A DNA stretch of 64,000 nt from Gnetum montanum (Eukaryota; Streptophyta; Gnetopsida; Gnetales; Gnetaceae): the NCBI GenBank assembly GCA_015680685.1, contig MNCI01025132.1, positions 435,602 through 499,601 on the forward strand, given 5' to 3'. The translations under genes were made by a program, and so were the position numbers. Under the pieces are notes generated by a model. It had not been told where the DNA came from, searched no databases, and saw nothing but the letters and a program-made list of their open reading frames with translations. Below, piece by piece: positions 22,298 through 35,106 of this stretch (within the stretch, counting starts at the first letter, position 1; the number at the start of each line of letters is the position of its first letter).

Positions 22298-24288
22298 TTA
22301 GTAAGAAATTGTTAGTCAATGTGCAATAGACCAAACCCTTCCATGAATTTAGAATGGTCGGTGCACATAATACCTTTGAGAAGGGACAACCCTACTCACT
22401 ATTTTGGATCTCCTCTTTCCAACTCAGTCATAGGGGAGATGGCCACCTCTGCTAACCAATTGAGCCCTTAAGTTCCTTTTTAAGTATTTTTTTACACGTT
22501 TTTTTTACAAATTTCTTTAACTTTTCTTATTTTTGTTTTGCAACATCATTTATACTTTTTTTTTCTTTGTGTGACTGTTTGTTTTGTTTGTTTTTGTTTT
22601 TGTTGTTGTTTTTTGTTTTTTTTTTCTTAGATTCGTCACCTAATAAGTGCTCCTGATGGTGGTATGAACTGTATTTTTATTGATTGCTAATGTTTGGTTT
22701 TTACCCTTGAGTTATAATGTTGATACTAAGGTATGGTTCTTTTGATATAACAGGCAATGAGTCCACGTCATCCAGGGATTCATGAATTTCTATGGTCTCT
22801 CTTGCCTTGGAACTATACAGTCCCTTTCTTTAATAAGAAAACTATTAATGAATTGGTGATTGGGCATTTCTCAAACTAAAGAAGGACTCAAGGACTGAAA
22901 AGGATGTGACTTCAAGGGGATTTGATGCATTTGTGCTAGCCATTCTCTTGGGTGCTTGGATGTTTTCTTCTTGAGTTTTCCTTACCATTCCGACATTGCT
23001 CCATTATCGAGATGCTAAGCCAATAAAAATAAGTGTTTTCATGGTGTGGTTCTCACGCAAAAAAAAAAAAAGAGAAAAAGTGAGAATTCAAAGCACACCC
23101 CTTAGACAAAATAATCATCTAGGCTACAAGCACTGGTTATGGAACTAAACAAACACATTCCCTCTAACTAAGGTCCTTTCTCGCTTCCTACTTTTCCCTT
23201 TCTCATTTCCTTGAAATTGTGGTGACTCTTTAGCAGAAGCATTCTTGTTACTTCAAGTGGATGGATTGGCCAAGTGTATTAATGCGAAGTCACTGGATGT
23301 GGACTGTTTGAGGCTGGATTTGGAATGAGATCTACTCAGTCACATTAACCATAAATACACAAGGGGCTGTACACCACCTTGTTCTTGGGACTCCATTCCA
23401 TTCTCTTCTCCCCATCATTCTTTCTCCATTTTCCACCTCATTACCAATTGTATCAGTAGTCTATATTTTGGTTGATGCATTATTTTCTCTTTGGTAAATT
23501 CTTATGGTTAGGTCTTTAACTCTTGCTCCCAAATGACATTTCTAGAGCCTATGGACTCTTTGAATGTGGGTTTCTCAGGCCATAAAGGGCATGAGCCTAC
23601 TTTGGGGAGGACCCACTGACATTCCTATTTGGTGCATCAGTTAACTTCTTTCTCTTAAACATTTCTGCAATTGATATTTTTTTTGTTCATTCCCATCTCT
23701 GACATCCATTTTATCAGCATTGTTGTTGTTTCTTTTTCTCCATCTTTCTTATTCCTTATCTTTTTCCATTCTATCGCTACCGGAGGATCGCTTTTAGTCA
23801 TGGGGGCCTTGGTCCAATTTTTTCAATTTTTCCTAACTCCTACACCTTGGGTAGTCACTAGTGTTATATCTCTAAAATTTGTATTTGCCATATCACAACT
23901 TAGCCAATGGACCTTACACCGAGGCAAGGTATCAACTATATTATGATTTACTTATCCTTGCTCATATGTGATTGTGTTGTCTGTGAAATGGTAATCATAC
24001 AACAATGGACTGGACCTAGAGGAAACACTTAGGATGGACTGGTGCTGGAACATTTGTGCAAGGAACAATATTGATGGCGCGGTTATGGATGGACAATGGA
24101 AGATGCAATCTTGGTGTCGGTAGCAACACGTCTTCTCCTTTTCTCTCTTCTCTCTCAGCTGCCAAATAGGGTTGGATGTTAATTTTGTATAGTGTTCACT
24201 CTTGTGGTCATGAACACTAATGTTGCCATGTATTGTAATGTTGATCTATTCACATGTCATCCCATTCACCATTAGTTTGGGAATACAA
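22298..24288 (+). other. 3' non-coding region of EB
   Basis: It is collinear with E4 50851-52860, starting with the last pol codons (LLVNV) and continuing as T-rich, stop-filled DNA. No gene is supported. At 24289 it jumps straight into the LTR 3' end, so the polypurine tract and most of the LTR are deleted. Confidence 0.75.
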
Positions 24289-24444
24289 TCATGACAATAC
24301 AAGTAAGTTTGGGAAGACAACGATTGATTAACCCTGAGTATTCCATTAAGGCGCGTAAGCACTTAGTCCTTGAAGTTCAACTCGATTGTGCGTGAAATGC
24401 TCGTATTCATATGGTTGAGTGTAGGGGTACCTTGCCACTCATCA
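24289..24444 (+). repeat. 3' LTR remnant of EB
   Basis: Only the last 156 bases of the family B LTR remain, from ATCATGACAATACAAGTAAG to CACTCATCA. Confidence 0.85.
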
Positions 24445-24449
24445 GTATG

Positions 24450-24480
24450 GTTGAGCATAGGGATACCTCACTGTTCATCA
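24450..24480 (+). repeat. 5' LTR of E2, last part
   Basis: These 31 bases, ending CACTGTTCATCA, complete the E2 LTR split by EB. The primer site follows directly. Confidence 0.85.
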
Positions 24481-24481
24481 T

Positions 24482-24499
24482 TAGCACCGTTGCCGGGGA
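24482..24499 (+). other. Primer-binding site of E2 (tRNA-Asp type)
   Basis: TAGCACCGTTGCCGGGGA differs at two bases from the complement of the plant tRNA-Asp 3' end (TGGCGCCGTTGCCGGGGA), the primer used by Athila-type elements. It lies one base after the LTR. Confidence 0.85.
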
Positions 24500-24648
24500 C
24501 TTTAGTTCTACGTGCTCTATCTAAACTGAGTGAAACTTAGTAACCTCGTTGTTCAAACCCTAAGAGTCAAATCTTACAAAAACAAAAATTAGAATTATAA
24601 TTAAATTAAACCTTAACTGCACATTGCCTATAAGTTTATTAACATAAA

Positions 24649-27000
24649 ATGTCTTCTTCTCATAGGAGCCTATCTCTACCCAGGGAAGACCAGGTGCCTC
24701 AGCAATACCCAATGGTATATGCTCATCTCGATGAGTATGTACCAGACTTCACCTTCGTTTTACATCAAGATGAAATGCTATGGTGGTGTGACATGGAAGG
24801 CAACATTGTGTTGCCACCTGATCGATCTATTTCAGTGATGCTCCAGCTAATGCTTGCACGACACAGGCTTCAACATCTTCACAAAGGGTACAAGATGCAA
24901 GATCCTAATTTAAGGGATTATCATTCCACTGAAGCACAAAGGTTAAGGGATCGTCAACTGGAGCACCAACACAAGCTTTTGAAGGGTAAGGGATCAAACA
25001 CTTTTCCACCTCCACTTGGCCCATTAGATGGAGGCGACCACTTCTTTGGTGATTCTCCTCTCTTTGACTTTGTTCAAGGGGCCCTAAACTAGAACATGCA
25101 ATCCATAATTCATAATCTAGGTTCTAGTCAAAATGAATCCAATGACAAAAATGGATTTGGAAGGGCAAGTCATGATAACGAGAAAAAAGGAGGTCACAAT
25201 CGTGATCGTGGTCATGATCATAGAAGGAAGGGTGATAGGTGTCAACGCAAAGTAAGTTCTCCTTCCTCTTCCCCTTCATCATCTTCTTCTTCTTCTTCAT
25301 CTAGCTCAAATCGTGGTCGTAGAGGGAATAATTGTGACGAAGGTAACTGACAAGACCAAGACAACAAAAGGGACCATCGGGATAGTCACAATCGAAAGCA
25401 TGGGCAATCCAAAGAGACCCATCATCAAGAAAGAAGGGCTAGTAGAGAACATCGTAGGCACCATCACCATGGCCTTGATGAACCTCTACTTGCCACTTGG
25501 AGCATGTTAAACATTACATAGGCCATGAGGATTCCAACAATGCATGTAAAGGATAGTAGAATAAAGAGGTTGAACATGAACAACATCCCTCGGTTTGAGG
25601 GAGGTTATGATGTTGATTTGCAGAATCATCTCTAGGCCTTCCAAGATGCATGTGCTTTGCAGAATATTGAGAACGACTTGCAGAAATTGAAATTATTTCC
25701 AAGGACACTCATTAAGTAAGTATAAAATTGGTTCCAATCCCTAGAGCTAGAATTAATCAGGCAGTGGAGTACGATGTTGGAATTGTTCAATGACAAATAC
25801 CAAATGTACTCCCAAGTTTCCAATCTAAGGAAGCAGATACAAGGGTGGAAATAAGGAAACCATGAGCCTTTGGATGCCACTATTGGCCGATACTACTCTC
25901 TATTGCATAGGTGTCTCGGCCATGGATACTCTCAGCTTGATCAACTTTGCCATATCATAGACCGGTTGTGGTTTGAAACAAGGAAAACTCTTGGCATCTA
26001 TGCCCAAGGGAGATTAATAGAGTTAAGCACTTGTCAAATCCAAAAGTTAATTGAGCAGGTAGCCAAGGAAGAGGGAGAATTGAGAAAGCGAGAAAGTGCA
26101 GAGGAATACAACAAGGATCCTTCTATCCACAAAAGGGGAGTTTGATTTTGTGACAATGATAATGAATTAACCAAAGATGAGGTGGCTAATTAGAAAACCT
26201 TGCCACTCCAAAAATTGCAATTTGAAATCCTGGCTAAGGTTGACCAATTATGGGACTCCATAGACAATAGGTATCAGGATATCTTTAAAATTGTTGAAGA
26301 GTCTAAGGAGCAAAGTGGGGAGTGTGAGCGTCAAAGACATAAGGAAGCTGAACATGCCATATCCAAGAGTAAGGGTAAGATGGCTACGATAGAGATAGTT
26401 GTGTATAGCAACTCAGATGATGATAGTGGGTGTGACATCTACCAATATGAACATCCCAAGGGATGTTTCCCAATTGTGTCACACTTGTAGGAATCTAGGG
26501 TGTACGCCTTACATCTATGACTTGCACAAAGACAAACACCCAAAAGATTGTGTTATCCACAAGGAAATTCTCGATAGCTCCACCAACCATAGTAGTACTA
26601 TCCAAGTGGAACTCCACCACAACCCTACGAATTATACCAGTAGTGGCAGTAACCACAATCGTGGGCGTTGGCACTTCCAAGACAATAGTACCCTTATTGG
26701 CAACCAAATCCCTATGGTTACTATGTTTAGCAACCTTTATCTCCACGGGACTCCTCTAGTCATGTTGCCACTTACCAACCTCACTACTACCTTCTTGAAG
26801 TATACAAATCTCCCTATCCAAGGAGGGATGCCACCTACTATCCTCATGCTTGTCCTATCCCTGCACCTACTCCTCCGTCTCTTGAACATCTACCACCTGC
26901 TCCATCCATGCAAGGTGAATTGCCTGCCTAACCATAGCAAAGAAATGCTACGAGGGTAGTTAATCTACATCTAGTTAACCAACCAGGTAGGTTGAAAACA
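24649..27000 (+). pseudogene. gag remnant of E2
   Basis: The frame begins at ATG 24649 with MSSSHRSLSLPREDQ and stays open for 147 codons, then is broken by stops and frameshifts. It shows PDFTFVLHQDEMLWW, a Ser/Arg/His-rich linker (poly-Ser at 25260-25305), the capsid-like region (CLGHGYSQLDQL, LGIYAQGRLIEL) at 25870-26145, a Glu/Lys helix and a knuckle-like CDIYQYEHPKGCF at about 26431, where the second Cys is Tyr. It is the same protein as in E4 but more distant. The C-terminus is Pro/Tyr-rich. Confidence 0.8.
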
Positions 27001-30000
27001 TGATCAAAGAAAAGACCCTTCTTCTAACCTCATAGTCCACCAAAGCCCTCAGACACATTAATGGTTGGTAACCCTACTCCTCCACCTTCCTCTGTCTCAC
27101 CTTTATTTGAGTCCCCTTCAAACCAAAATCCCTCTTGAATCCATACTATAATGTTGACCCTTGATGTATTTGATTAGATTTGAGCTAGTAACCTGCCCAG
27201 GAAGTTAGCTGATCCCAGGATTCCCCTAGTATATTTGCAAATCGCTAGGAATGAACCTTGTAAGGCTCTTCTTGACTCTAGTTCTTGTGTTAATCTAATC
27301 TCGCATGAGATGTACATGATGTGGAACCTTCCTTCCTTGAAGAAGAGCAACATCCAGCTGGAACTAGCATATCAGTCCATCACTATTCCATTGAGATTGG
27401 TAGAGGATATCGTAACCACCATTTGTGGGTGGTCATATCCCATCAACTTCCTAGTAATTAAGGTGGAGAACTACATGGGTGACTTCCTAATTATTATGGA
27501 CGTGGTTAAGCACCGTTGATCTCAAAATGGGCATTAGAGATCTTTCCTTGGAGATATATAAAGAAAATGAATTTGGAAAGATCGAGAAGAAGAGGGTTCC
27601 ATGTATCACATACAACGATACAGGATGCCATTGTGTGTAGAAGTTATGATTAATGAAGTGAACATCTATCTCTACATGCAAGCAGTGTGCACCAAAAGCT
27701 GAAATCCAAAGATGTATGTATGCGACAGTCACAAAACAGAAGGCACCGAGTGGCTGACAGCTAATTCTAGTAGTAGTACATTGTGCATGGAACCTACTAA
27801 AGGCCTAATGTATGAATATGTTGCAAGTATGGATGAACTCGAGCAAGTTCACCACCAGCTCTCCGAAGGAGTAAATGATGATGTTAATTGGGGAGAGTTT
27901 GAGATTCCTGAGAATTTTAAACAAGAATACCTTGAATTGAAGACAGTACTGGCTGGAATGGAGTATGTGTTCTTGAAAAATGGGAGGTAGGTCATTATTA
28001 ATGCCAAGCTTACTGTAGAACAAAAGAAAATGTTGATGAAAGTTGTGGAAAAATGGTCAGCAACCTTTGCCTGGTCATATTCCAAGCTCAATGGTATAGA
28101 TCCAAGAATATGCCAACACCAGATATACACTGACCTCACCATTAAGCTGAAACAATAGCTGTAGCAACGTTTGAATCCCAAATTAAAGCAAATTTTCAAA
28201 CAGGAGATTGAACAAATCCTCAATGTGGGATTCATCTACCCTATTGTAGATAGTGAGTGGCTTAGTCCACTCATGATCGTGCCCAAGAAAGGAGGCAAAT
28301 GGTGGGTGTGCATCGACTTCCGGCTACTCAATATGACAACTTTCAAAGATCATTTTCTATTGCCTTTTGTCGACCAAGTGCTAGACACCATTTTTGGGCA
28401 TAGCTATTACAGCTTTCTGGACGATGACAGTGGCTATAACCAAATCTAGTTTGCACTAGAGGACTAGGCAAAGATGACTTTCACAAGTCCTTGGGGAACT
28501 TTTGCTTATCATTAGATGCCATTCGGTCTATGTAATGCCCCAGCCACATTTCAATGATTAGTCCTTAGCATTTTCCAACAACAAATTGGTAGTAGGGTAG
28601 AAGTCTTCATGAATGAATTTTCTACTTAGGAAGCTACATTCAAGCAAGCCCTGGACTGTCTTGAGTAGGTGTTGAGGAGATGTGTTGAAACAAACCTCTA
28701 GCTCAATTAGCAAAAGAGCCATCTTATGGTCTAGGAAGGCACAATCTTGGGACAACATATCTCAAAAGCAAGAATCAAGGTAGGCCCTAAAAAAATAAGG
28801 GTCATCCAAAGAATAACCCGTCAACCCGAAATAGTTAAATAAGTGCAATCATTCCTTAGTCATACTAGCTACTATTGATGCTTCATCGCGAATTTTTCCA
28901 AAATTACCAAGCCATTGGTGGAATTAACAAAGGAGGATGCACCGTTCATCTAGACCCCAACATGTGAGACACCATTTTAGCAACTGAAGCAGAAGCTTAT
29001 TGAAACCCCAATTCTATAAGCACTTGATTAGTCCAAGCCATTTCATGTGATGACTAACGCTTCAAACTATGCTTTGGGGGCAGTCCATAGAAAGGGAATT
29101 GATGGTAGTGATGTTCGCATTAGAGAAGTTCAGGTACTATGTGCTTGGCTATAAAGTGTTCATGCACACAAATCATAGTGCCATCTGATTTCTAATGAAT
29201 AAACCATTGGTGAGCCCCTATGTCATACAGTGGCTTGTGATTTTGCAAGAGTTCGATCTCACGATGGTAGATTGAAAACCTATGGAGAATGTGGTTGCTG
29301 ATCACTTATCATGGCTAAGATGGGATAATAAGGAGAAAGAGAGCCCCTTATCTAATCAGTTTCCTAACAAATCTCTCCTTGTAGGAGCTATTCATGCACA
29401 AATGCCTGATGAACCAAAATGGTATGATACCATCCTCACTTATCTGCTCAAGTAAGAACTACCGCAAGGGCCAAACACTAAAAAGAAATAATAATTTCTT
29501 CATGAGGTCAAGCATTTCATGGAAATTAACGAGAACCTTTACAAAGTCTATCCTGATGGCCTGGTACACTAATGTGTCCCTAACACAGATCAACTACACA
29601 TTCTCTAGGATGCTCATGAAGGCCCTTATGGGGGCCATTATTCTAGGATATGCACGACCATAAAAATCCTCATGGCAAGATATTATTGGCCAACAATCTT
29701 TAGGAATGCATACCAATTCGTCTATGCTTGTGATCATTACCAAAGGGATGGTGGAATGATAGCTCAAATGGAGGGGCCACAACAATGAATTTAGCCTATT
29801 AAGTCATTCAATATTTGGGGCATTGACTTTATGGGTCCCATCACACCTTTATCAAATCAAAAGGAATATATCATAGTCACAGTTGACTATTGCATTAAGT
29901 GGGTAGAAGCAGCAGTTGTCACTAACTGTACATCTACTGCTGCTACTCAGTTTTTACAACAAAATATCATAAATAGGTTTAGTGTGCCTCGTGTGTTAAT

Positions 30001-30770
30001 TTCTGATAATGGAACTCATTTTACAAGTGCCACTTTCCAAAAACTTATGCAATGCTTGAGGGTCGAGCACAAACTCACAACACCATATCACCCCCAAGCC
30101 AATGGTCAAGCTAAGGTTACTAATCAGGAGATTACAATAATTCTAACGTGACCATTAGCAAATACTGAAGAGATTGGTGCACTAAATTAAATGATGCCCT
30201 TTGGGCCTATCGCTCCACATGGAAGCTTCCCATAGGTTATTCTCCCTAAGAGCTTGTGTATGGAAAACTACCAACACTACCCATCCAATTTGAGCTCTGT
30301 ACACTCTCTACAGCCTATGATCTTAACCTAAATCTAAGTCTAGCATAGAAAGAACGATTAATGAACCTCAACTTGCTAGATAAAAATTACTTAATGGCCC
30401 TATCATCCAACAAAATGCATAAGGCATTTAATAAGAAACACCATGACTGCAAAATAAGAAAAGTCAACTTTCAACCAGGAGACAAGGTTCTCTACTAGAA
30501 TCCTGCACACATACCCCAACGACCAAATTTCAAATGTTGTGGGAAGGACCTTACATTATTGATGAGACTTTTCTATCTGGGGTCATGATTATCTATAAAC
30601 CTAATAGCCCATACAAGAAAAAATTAGTCAACATCCAACAAGTGAAACCTTTCCATGAGCCCAAGCCAACCAACTCAATAGACACCTCACCAGATGTTCA
30701 ACCACTCTCAATCTTTCAGATTTCCCTCTTCCAACTTAATCATGGAGGCGATGGCCACCCATACTAACAC
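27001..30770 (+). pseudogene. pol remnant of E2: protease, RT, RNase H, integrase
   Basis: Protease is at 27235-27520, with ALLDSSSCVNLIS where E4 has DSGS. RT is at about 28171-28640, with PLMIVPKKGGKW, LLNMTTFKDHFLLPFVDQVL, FLDDDSGYNQI and a destroyed active box (FMNEFS in place of FMDD). RNase H scraps follow at 29000-29330 and the zinc-binding integrase head at about 29600. The integrase core at 29831-30151 keeps ISDNGTHF, but the third catalytic residue, Glu in GQAE, is Lys (AAG at 30113-30115). The integrase C-terminus ends near 30767. Many stops are present, so it is non-functional. Confidence 0.85.
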
Positions 30771-32815
30771 TTTACGTGGCTCCCCAATCTTTTAACTTTT
30801 TTGTTTTACACATTTTTGGTTTTGCAAATTTTTGTTTTCATATTCTTTGTTTTATATCTTTTTGTTTTTTCAGGTTATTGATCTTTTCTATATTTTTTTT
30901 TACACCATCATTAGTATATTTAATATTTCTTGAAAACTCTTTTACTCTCTTTTATATTCTCTTGTGTGGTGTGATTCTCCACTCTTTTTACTAATAAGGT
31001 ATTAGGTACAATGGTAATGTTCTACTCGATGGTGATATGTTTCATTTGTAATTTGATTATTCATGTCTGGTTTCTGACTTTGAATATTGTTACTAATAAT
31101 TGGGACATGGTTTCTTTTCATGTAACAAGTAATGAGTCAACATCATCCACCCATCCACATACTCTATGGTTTTCCTTGTTTTGGAAATGTGCAGTCCCTT
31201 TTTCATTAATGCAACCTTAATAAATTGGTGACTTGTGTAGTTTTTGAAATTAGGAAGGAATCAAACGTTTGAATAAGGTGTGGCTTCAAAGGGATGTGGT
31301 ATTCTTCATGCTTTTCTATTTTCCTATGTGCGAGAGGGATGTGGTATTCTTCGTGCTTTTCTGTTTTCCTATGTGTGAGAGTGTTCTTGCGAGCTTCTCA
31401 CCATTCTATGTCATTCCACAATAGGAAGTTAAATAAGTCCTTGCATGGTGTGGTTCTCATTGAAGAGAGAGAGAGAGAGAGAGAGAGAGATGAGGATTCA
31501 AAGCACACCCATTAGACAAAATAAATGTGAAAATGCATGGGTATTTACATGGTGTGGTTTCCATTCAAAAAAATGGGAATTCAAAGCACACCCCTTAGAC
31601 TAAATAAAATGGCTACAAGCACTAGTTATGGCACTTGTCTTGTCTTCTCTAACTAAGGCCCTTTCTTACTTTCTACTTTCTTTCAAATTTAGAATGGTGG
31701 TAATTTTGTGGGAGCATTCTTGTATCTCAAGGGATGGACTAGTCTTAGAATATCGATGCAAAGTCATTAAAAGCGGTTGGTTTTGGTTTAGACTAAGGAT
31801 GGATCCTACCGAGTCATTTAATCATAAACTCCACAAGGGACTTCATGTGACTATAATTAGGAACTCCATTCCATTCTCTCTCTCATCCATCTATGCTTTT
31901 CATGCCTCACCTAACTACCAGTTTCATGTTTCGGTTCAATGTTCTGGTTTGATGTGTTAGGTTTCTCAGTCAGTTACTTCTGGGTTTTTGTACTTAACTT
32001 TCAATAACCATTAATCATCCATGGTGCCCATGGACTCCCTGGTTTAAAGTTATGCAAGGGCATAAAAGACCCATATCTAATTTGGGGAGGATCCACTTGC
32101 ATATCTTTTGGTTTGGTTAAGTTAAGTTCTTTGTCCTTGGACATTGTTACAATCGAATTCTTTTAATTTACCCCATCCATGCCATCCAATTGTATGCATC
32201 TTCACAACTATTTTTAGTGAATTCCTTCTTTTTATTGTTATGAATTTCTATACCCTCTTTCTAGTATTCCTTGTGTTAAGCTTTTTCTGAATTTCATGGA
32301 CCGCTTCTCTTACTTAACCCATTTATTAGTCTTTCCACTAACATTATCAAGCAACCAATCTATCACGATCAAAACTTGGCTAGATAAAATCAGTAACAAG
32401 ACAAGGTATTCAGCCGTTATATGTTACACTTTATATACTAATCCTTGATTTTGTTGTGTTTGCAATGGGGAGCATGGACTGGAAGTGGGACTGTCTTCAC
32501 CAAGGAGGATGCAACAATATCACTCATGGGAGATTGTTCATGACTTCTGGATCTTTTCTGCCTCTCCCTCATTCTTTTTTTTCCAAGAGGGGTTGGATGT
32601 CCACTCAATCCAAGGGTGTTCTTTCCTGTTGTCATGAACACCCAATTTTGTACAAAATTGTAATATTGTATGCTCGGGCACTTCTATATTTGTTTGTTTT
32701 CTCTGTGTCACTCTACATGTCAATCAAAGAGTCCACACCTCCTAATATATTTTGTAAAGGACTTGTTCCTCTTTTTCTGTACTCGAGGATGAGTTTTCAT
32801 TTAATCATGGAGGTA
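30771..32815 (+). other. 3' non-coding region of E2
   Basis: T-rich sequence with no supported gene, ending in a polypurine tract (CATGGAGGTA at 32807-32815) before the LTR. A (GA)n run lies at 31463-31490. Parts match, on the opposite strand, the region 55113-57470 of E5, including a GCATGGTGTGGTT motif. It looks like a long 3' untranslated part shared by the families. Confidence 0.7.
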
Positions 32816-33685
32816 TGATGAATCGTCTTTTTCATATGCTCTAATATTGGAGCAACCGCGATATCAGGTACATGATATCAGGTATGCAATATCGCGGCCC
32901 AAGATGTAATATCATGCATTCGATATTGTAGGGTTATTCCCAGGTCTATAAATACAGTGCCCAAGCAGATGATTCAGGGTAGTTTTTTGGCAGTCAAGTA
33001 GTGAAACTCTTGCAGTCTATTCATTTGAGAGTTAGAATATTTTCCCAGTGCCCACAGCAGGAGGTCTAAGTGTGATCGGATCTTTATTCAAGCATTGATG
33101 TATCTGAACACACCATTGTGTTAGCAATAAAGACAAGCTCTTTAATTCATCCTTGTAGCACTTGAGACTTTCTTTCTTATGCATTTATATATTGTGATTT
33201 CATGCAGTTTACATTAATGTTATTCATGCAGCAATTAATTTTGATTAATTAAGAAACTCATTAAAATACACAAGCACAACCCCTTCAAACATACATGTGA
33301 CACTTAGTAGCTTTGAAACGATTAGTGTTTGACAACCCAACAATGTTTACACAGAGTTCAGGATGTGTTTGGGAAGTGAGAACAATTACTTGTGTTAGGC
33401 TATATTAGACCATAGCTTACTTGGCACTTAATTACTCTCACTTTCATTCTTGTTCTAGGCGAGTAAATTGATAAAACAAAAAATAATAAAAATCTTACAC
33501 CTCAATCACACTTAACCATACAATTGCATTTCACAAGTGGGACTAGAAAGACAATGAACGGACAACACACATGCAATGTTTAGCTCTAGCGTACTTAGTA
33601 ATTAAAGTCCACGAAATTCGACCGGATTGCACATGAACGCCTGTGAGTTGTATGGTTGGGTGTAGGGGTACCTCGCCACTCATCA
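32816..33685 (+). repeat. 3' LTR of E2 (family A)
   Basis: 870 bases from TGATGAATCG to GCCACTCATCA, with TATAAATA at 32947-32954 and AATAAAG near 33127. It is collinear with the split 5' LTR. Confidence 0.92.
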
Positions 33686-33698
33686 TACGCTAATAATA

Positions 33699-33794
33699 AG
33701 ATGTTAGGCTAGTGGTAAGTATCTTGACCTAGTAACCTAAGGTCACAGGCTCAATTCTACTAGGTAATATTAAGTTGTAATTTTAAAAAAAAAA
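33699..33794 (+). mobile_element. tRNA-derived SINE
   Basis: An A-box TAGGCTAGTGG (33705-33715) and a B-box GGCTCAATTCT (33748-33758) sit at Pol III promoter spacing, followed by GTAATTTTAAAAAAAAAAT as an A-rich tail. The cloverleaf is degenerate, so it is a short interspersed element rather than a tRNA gene. It lies 14 bases after the E2 LTR. Confidence 0.65.
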
Positions 33795-34142
33795 TCATAA
33801 AAGAAATTCTGAAATTGGTATAATAGAACCAAGAGGTCTTGGTAGAGGTAAGTAAAAATTTTAGTTTCAATTTCATATTATGTGCATGGTTGTTGCTTAA
33901 TCAAGTTTTTGAAATATTATTGTAATTACTTGGAAGAATAGAAATAATGATATATCTTGGAAATAGAATTGTCGGTATTTGAACCTTATAACTTGCAAAG
34001 ATCATAATTCAAATATATTGAAAAATAGTATTTTTTCCAATTTTGGAAATAAATGAGTGTGGGAATAAGATACATATTTTAATTTTAAAAAGTAGCTACC
34101 TATAATTCACCCATTAGAATTACCCAACAAATCAAACCCTAG
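33795..34142. other. AT-rich flank, no gene recognised
   Basis: It continues beyond E3 at 42728. The E3 target duplication CCTAG ends at 34142. Confidence 0.5.
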
Positions 34143-34941
34143 TGATGAGTGGCGAGGTACCCCTACACTCAACCATATGAATACGAGCGTTACACACGTG
34201 ATCCGGTCGAACTCTGTAGACGGACTAGTTGTGGCATCTAGCCAGTTAGCCTTAGGTCGCAATTCGTTGTCTTCCCACTTGGACTAGTATTAGCTTTGTC
34301 ATGTATGGTTTAGTCTAGAGTGAGGTGTATGATATATTTCTAACCTAATGCTACTCCTGAAGGCAATGGAACATAATATTAACTAAGCTAAGGGAGAAAG
34401 GGTGAGAAGGAATCTAGCTAGCCTAAGTACGATGAGCATCCATTCCTTGATTATCTGTACACATCTTGGACTTCGTGCACGACTACCACTGGGATTACCA
34501 AGTGTAGATCCTAGGTACGCTACTGGGTTACCAAGTAGTCACACTTAAATGCTCGTAATCAAGTCGTACTCATTCCGTGTTTTAACATGAGTTTAAAGGT
34601 GAGAAGAGATTAACTAGGAAAGCAGTAAATAACAATTAATTAAATAATTAAACTAAGTGAATGCTACAATGATGAGGTAAGCTCAATCTTTATTGCTGAT
34701 CATGTGCATGTCCAAGTATGTCACACTTGAATAAAGGATGTCGTACAATTACAATCACCACATTGCGGGCATACACTGGGAGAGAAAAGGGTTGAGAGAA
34801 AGAAATTAAAACACTTAAACTAAAACTAACTTACTTCCTACTTACTTTCTTCTGATAACTAACTCCTCTTATTTATAGATGAGGAGACAGACTATGATAT
34901 CCCATACGCGATATTGCAGTGCACTAAATGGCGACTCATCA
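34143..34941 (-). repeat. 3' LTR of E3 (family C)
   Basis: 799 bases, TGATGA-type ends on both sides. On the minus strand a TATA box lies near 34879 and palindromic ATATC motifs near the outer end. Confidence 0.92.
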
Positions 34942-35106
34942 TACCCCCATGATTGAGTGAAAACTCGTCCTCAAGTTACAGTGATTACACAGTGGATAGG
35001 TATGGGATTATTGGATGGTGAAAATGGGGTTATGCCACAGTGTGGAATGAAAACAAAAATGAGACACAACACAAAGAATGTGCTACAACTACAAAATTTG
35101 TGGAAC

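Larger units (their letters stand above)
18162..24444 (+). mobile_element. EB: family B element nested in the E2 LTR, deleted for RT to integrase
   Basis: EB begins TGATGAGCTGTG at 18162 and ends CACTCATCA at 24444. Its flanks ATATG (18157-18161) and GTATG (24445-24449) agree at four of five bases and join the two halves of the E2 LTR. It keeps gag and the protease region but jumps from the pre-RT segment to the pol 3' end at AGAGCC (22292-22297), losing about 2.76 kb that E4 has. Its 3' LTR lacks the first 600 bases or so. Six single Ns interrupt it. It is non-autonomous and dead. Confidence 0.85.
17336..33685 (+). mobile_element. E2: Athila-like Ty3/gypsy element (family A), split by nested EB
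   Basis: The 5' LTR is 17336-18161 plus 24450-24480, interrupted by EB. The 3' LTR is 32816-33685. Between them lie a tRNA-Asp-type primer site, gag, protease, RT, RNase H, integrase and a 2-kb 3' non-coding part. With EB removed the element is about 10 kb and the two LTRs are 857 and 870 bases, which confirms the join. The outer flanks, TAGGT before and TACGC after, agree at only three of five bases, so no clear target duplication remains. All frames are broken. The gag middle (CLGHGYSQLDQL, GIYAQGRL) and RT wording (LDDDSGYNQI) are of Athila/Tat type. Confidence 0.88.

Noticed and set aside
17331-33690. Target duplication for E2
   Set aside because: TAGGT before and TACGC after agree at only three of five bases, which is not convincing.
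33699-33794. tRNA gene
   Set aside because: A- and B-boxes are present, but the stems do not pair as a cloverleaf and an A-rich tail follows, as in a SINE.
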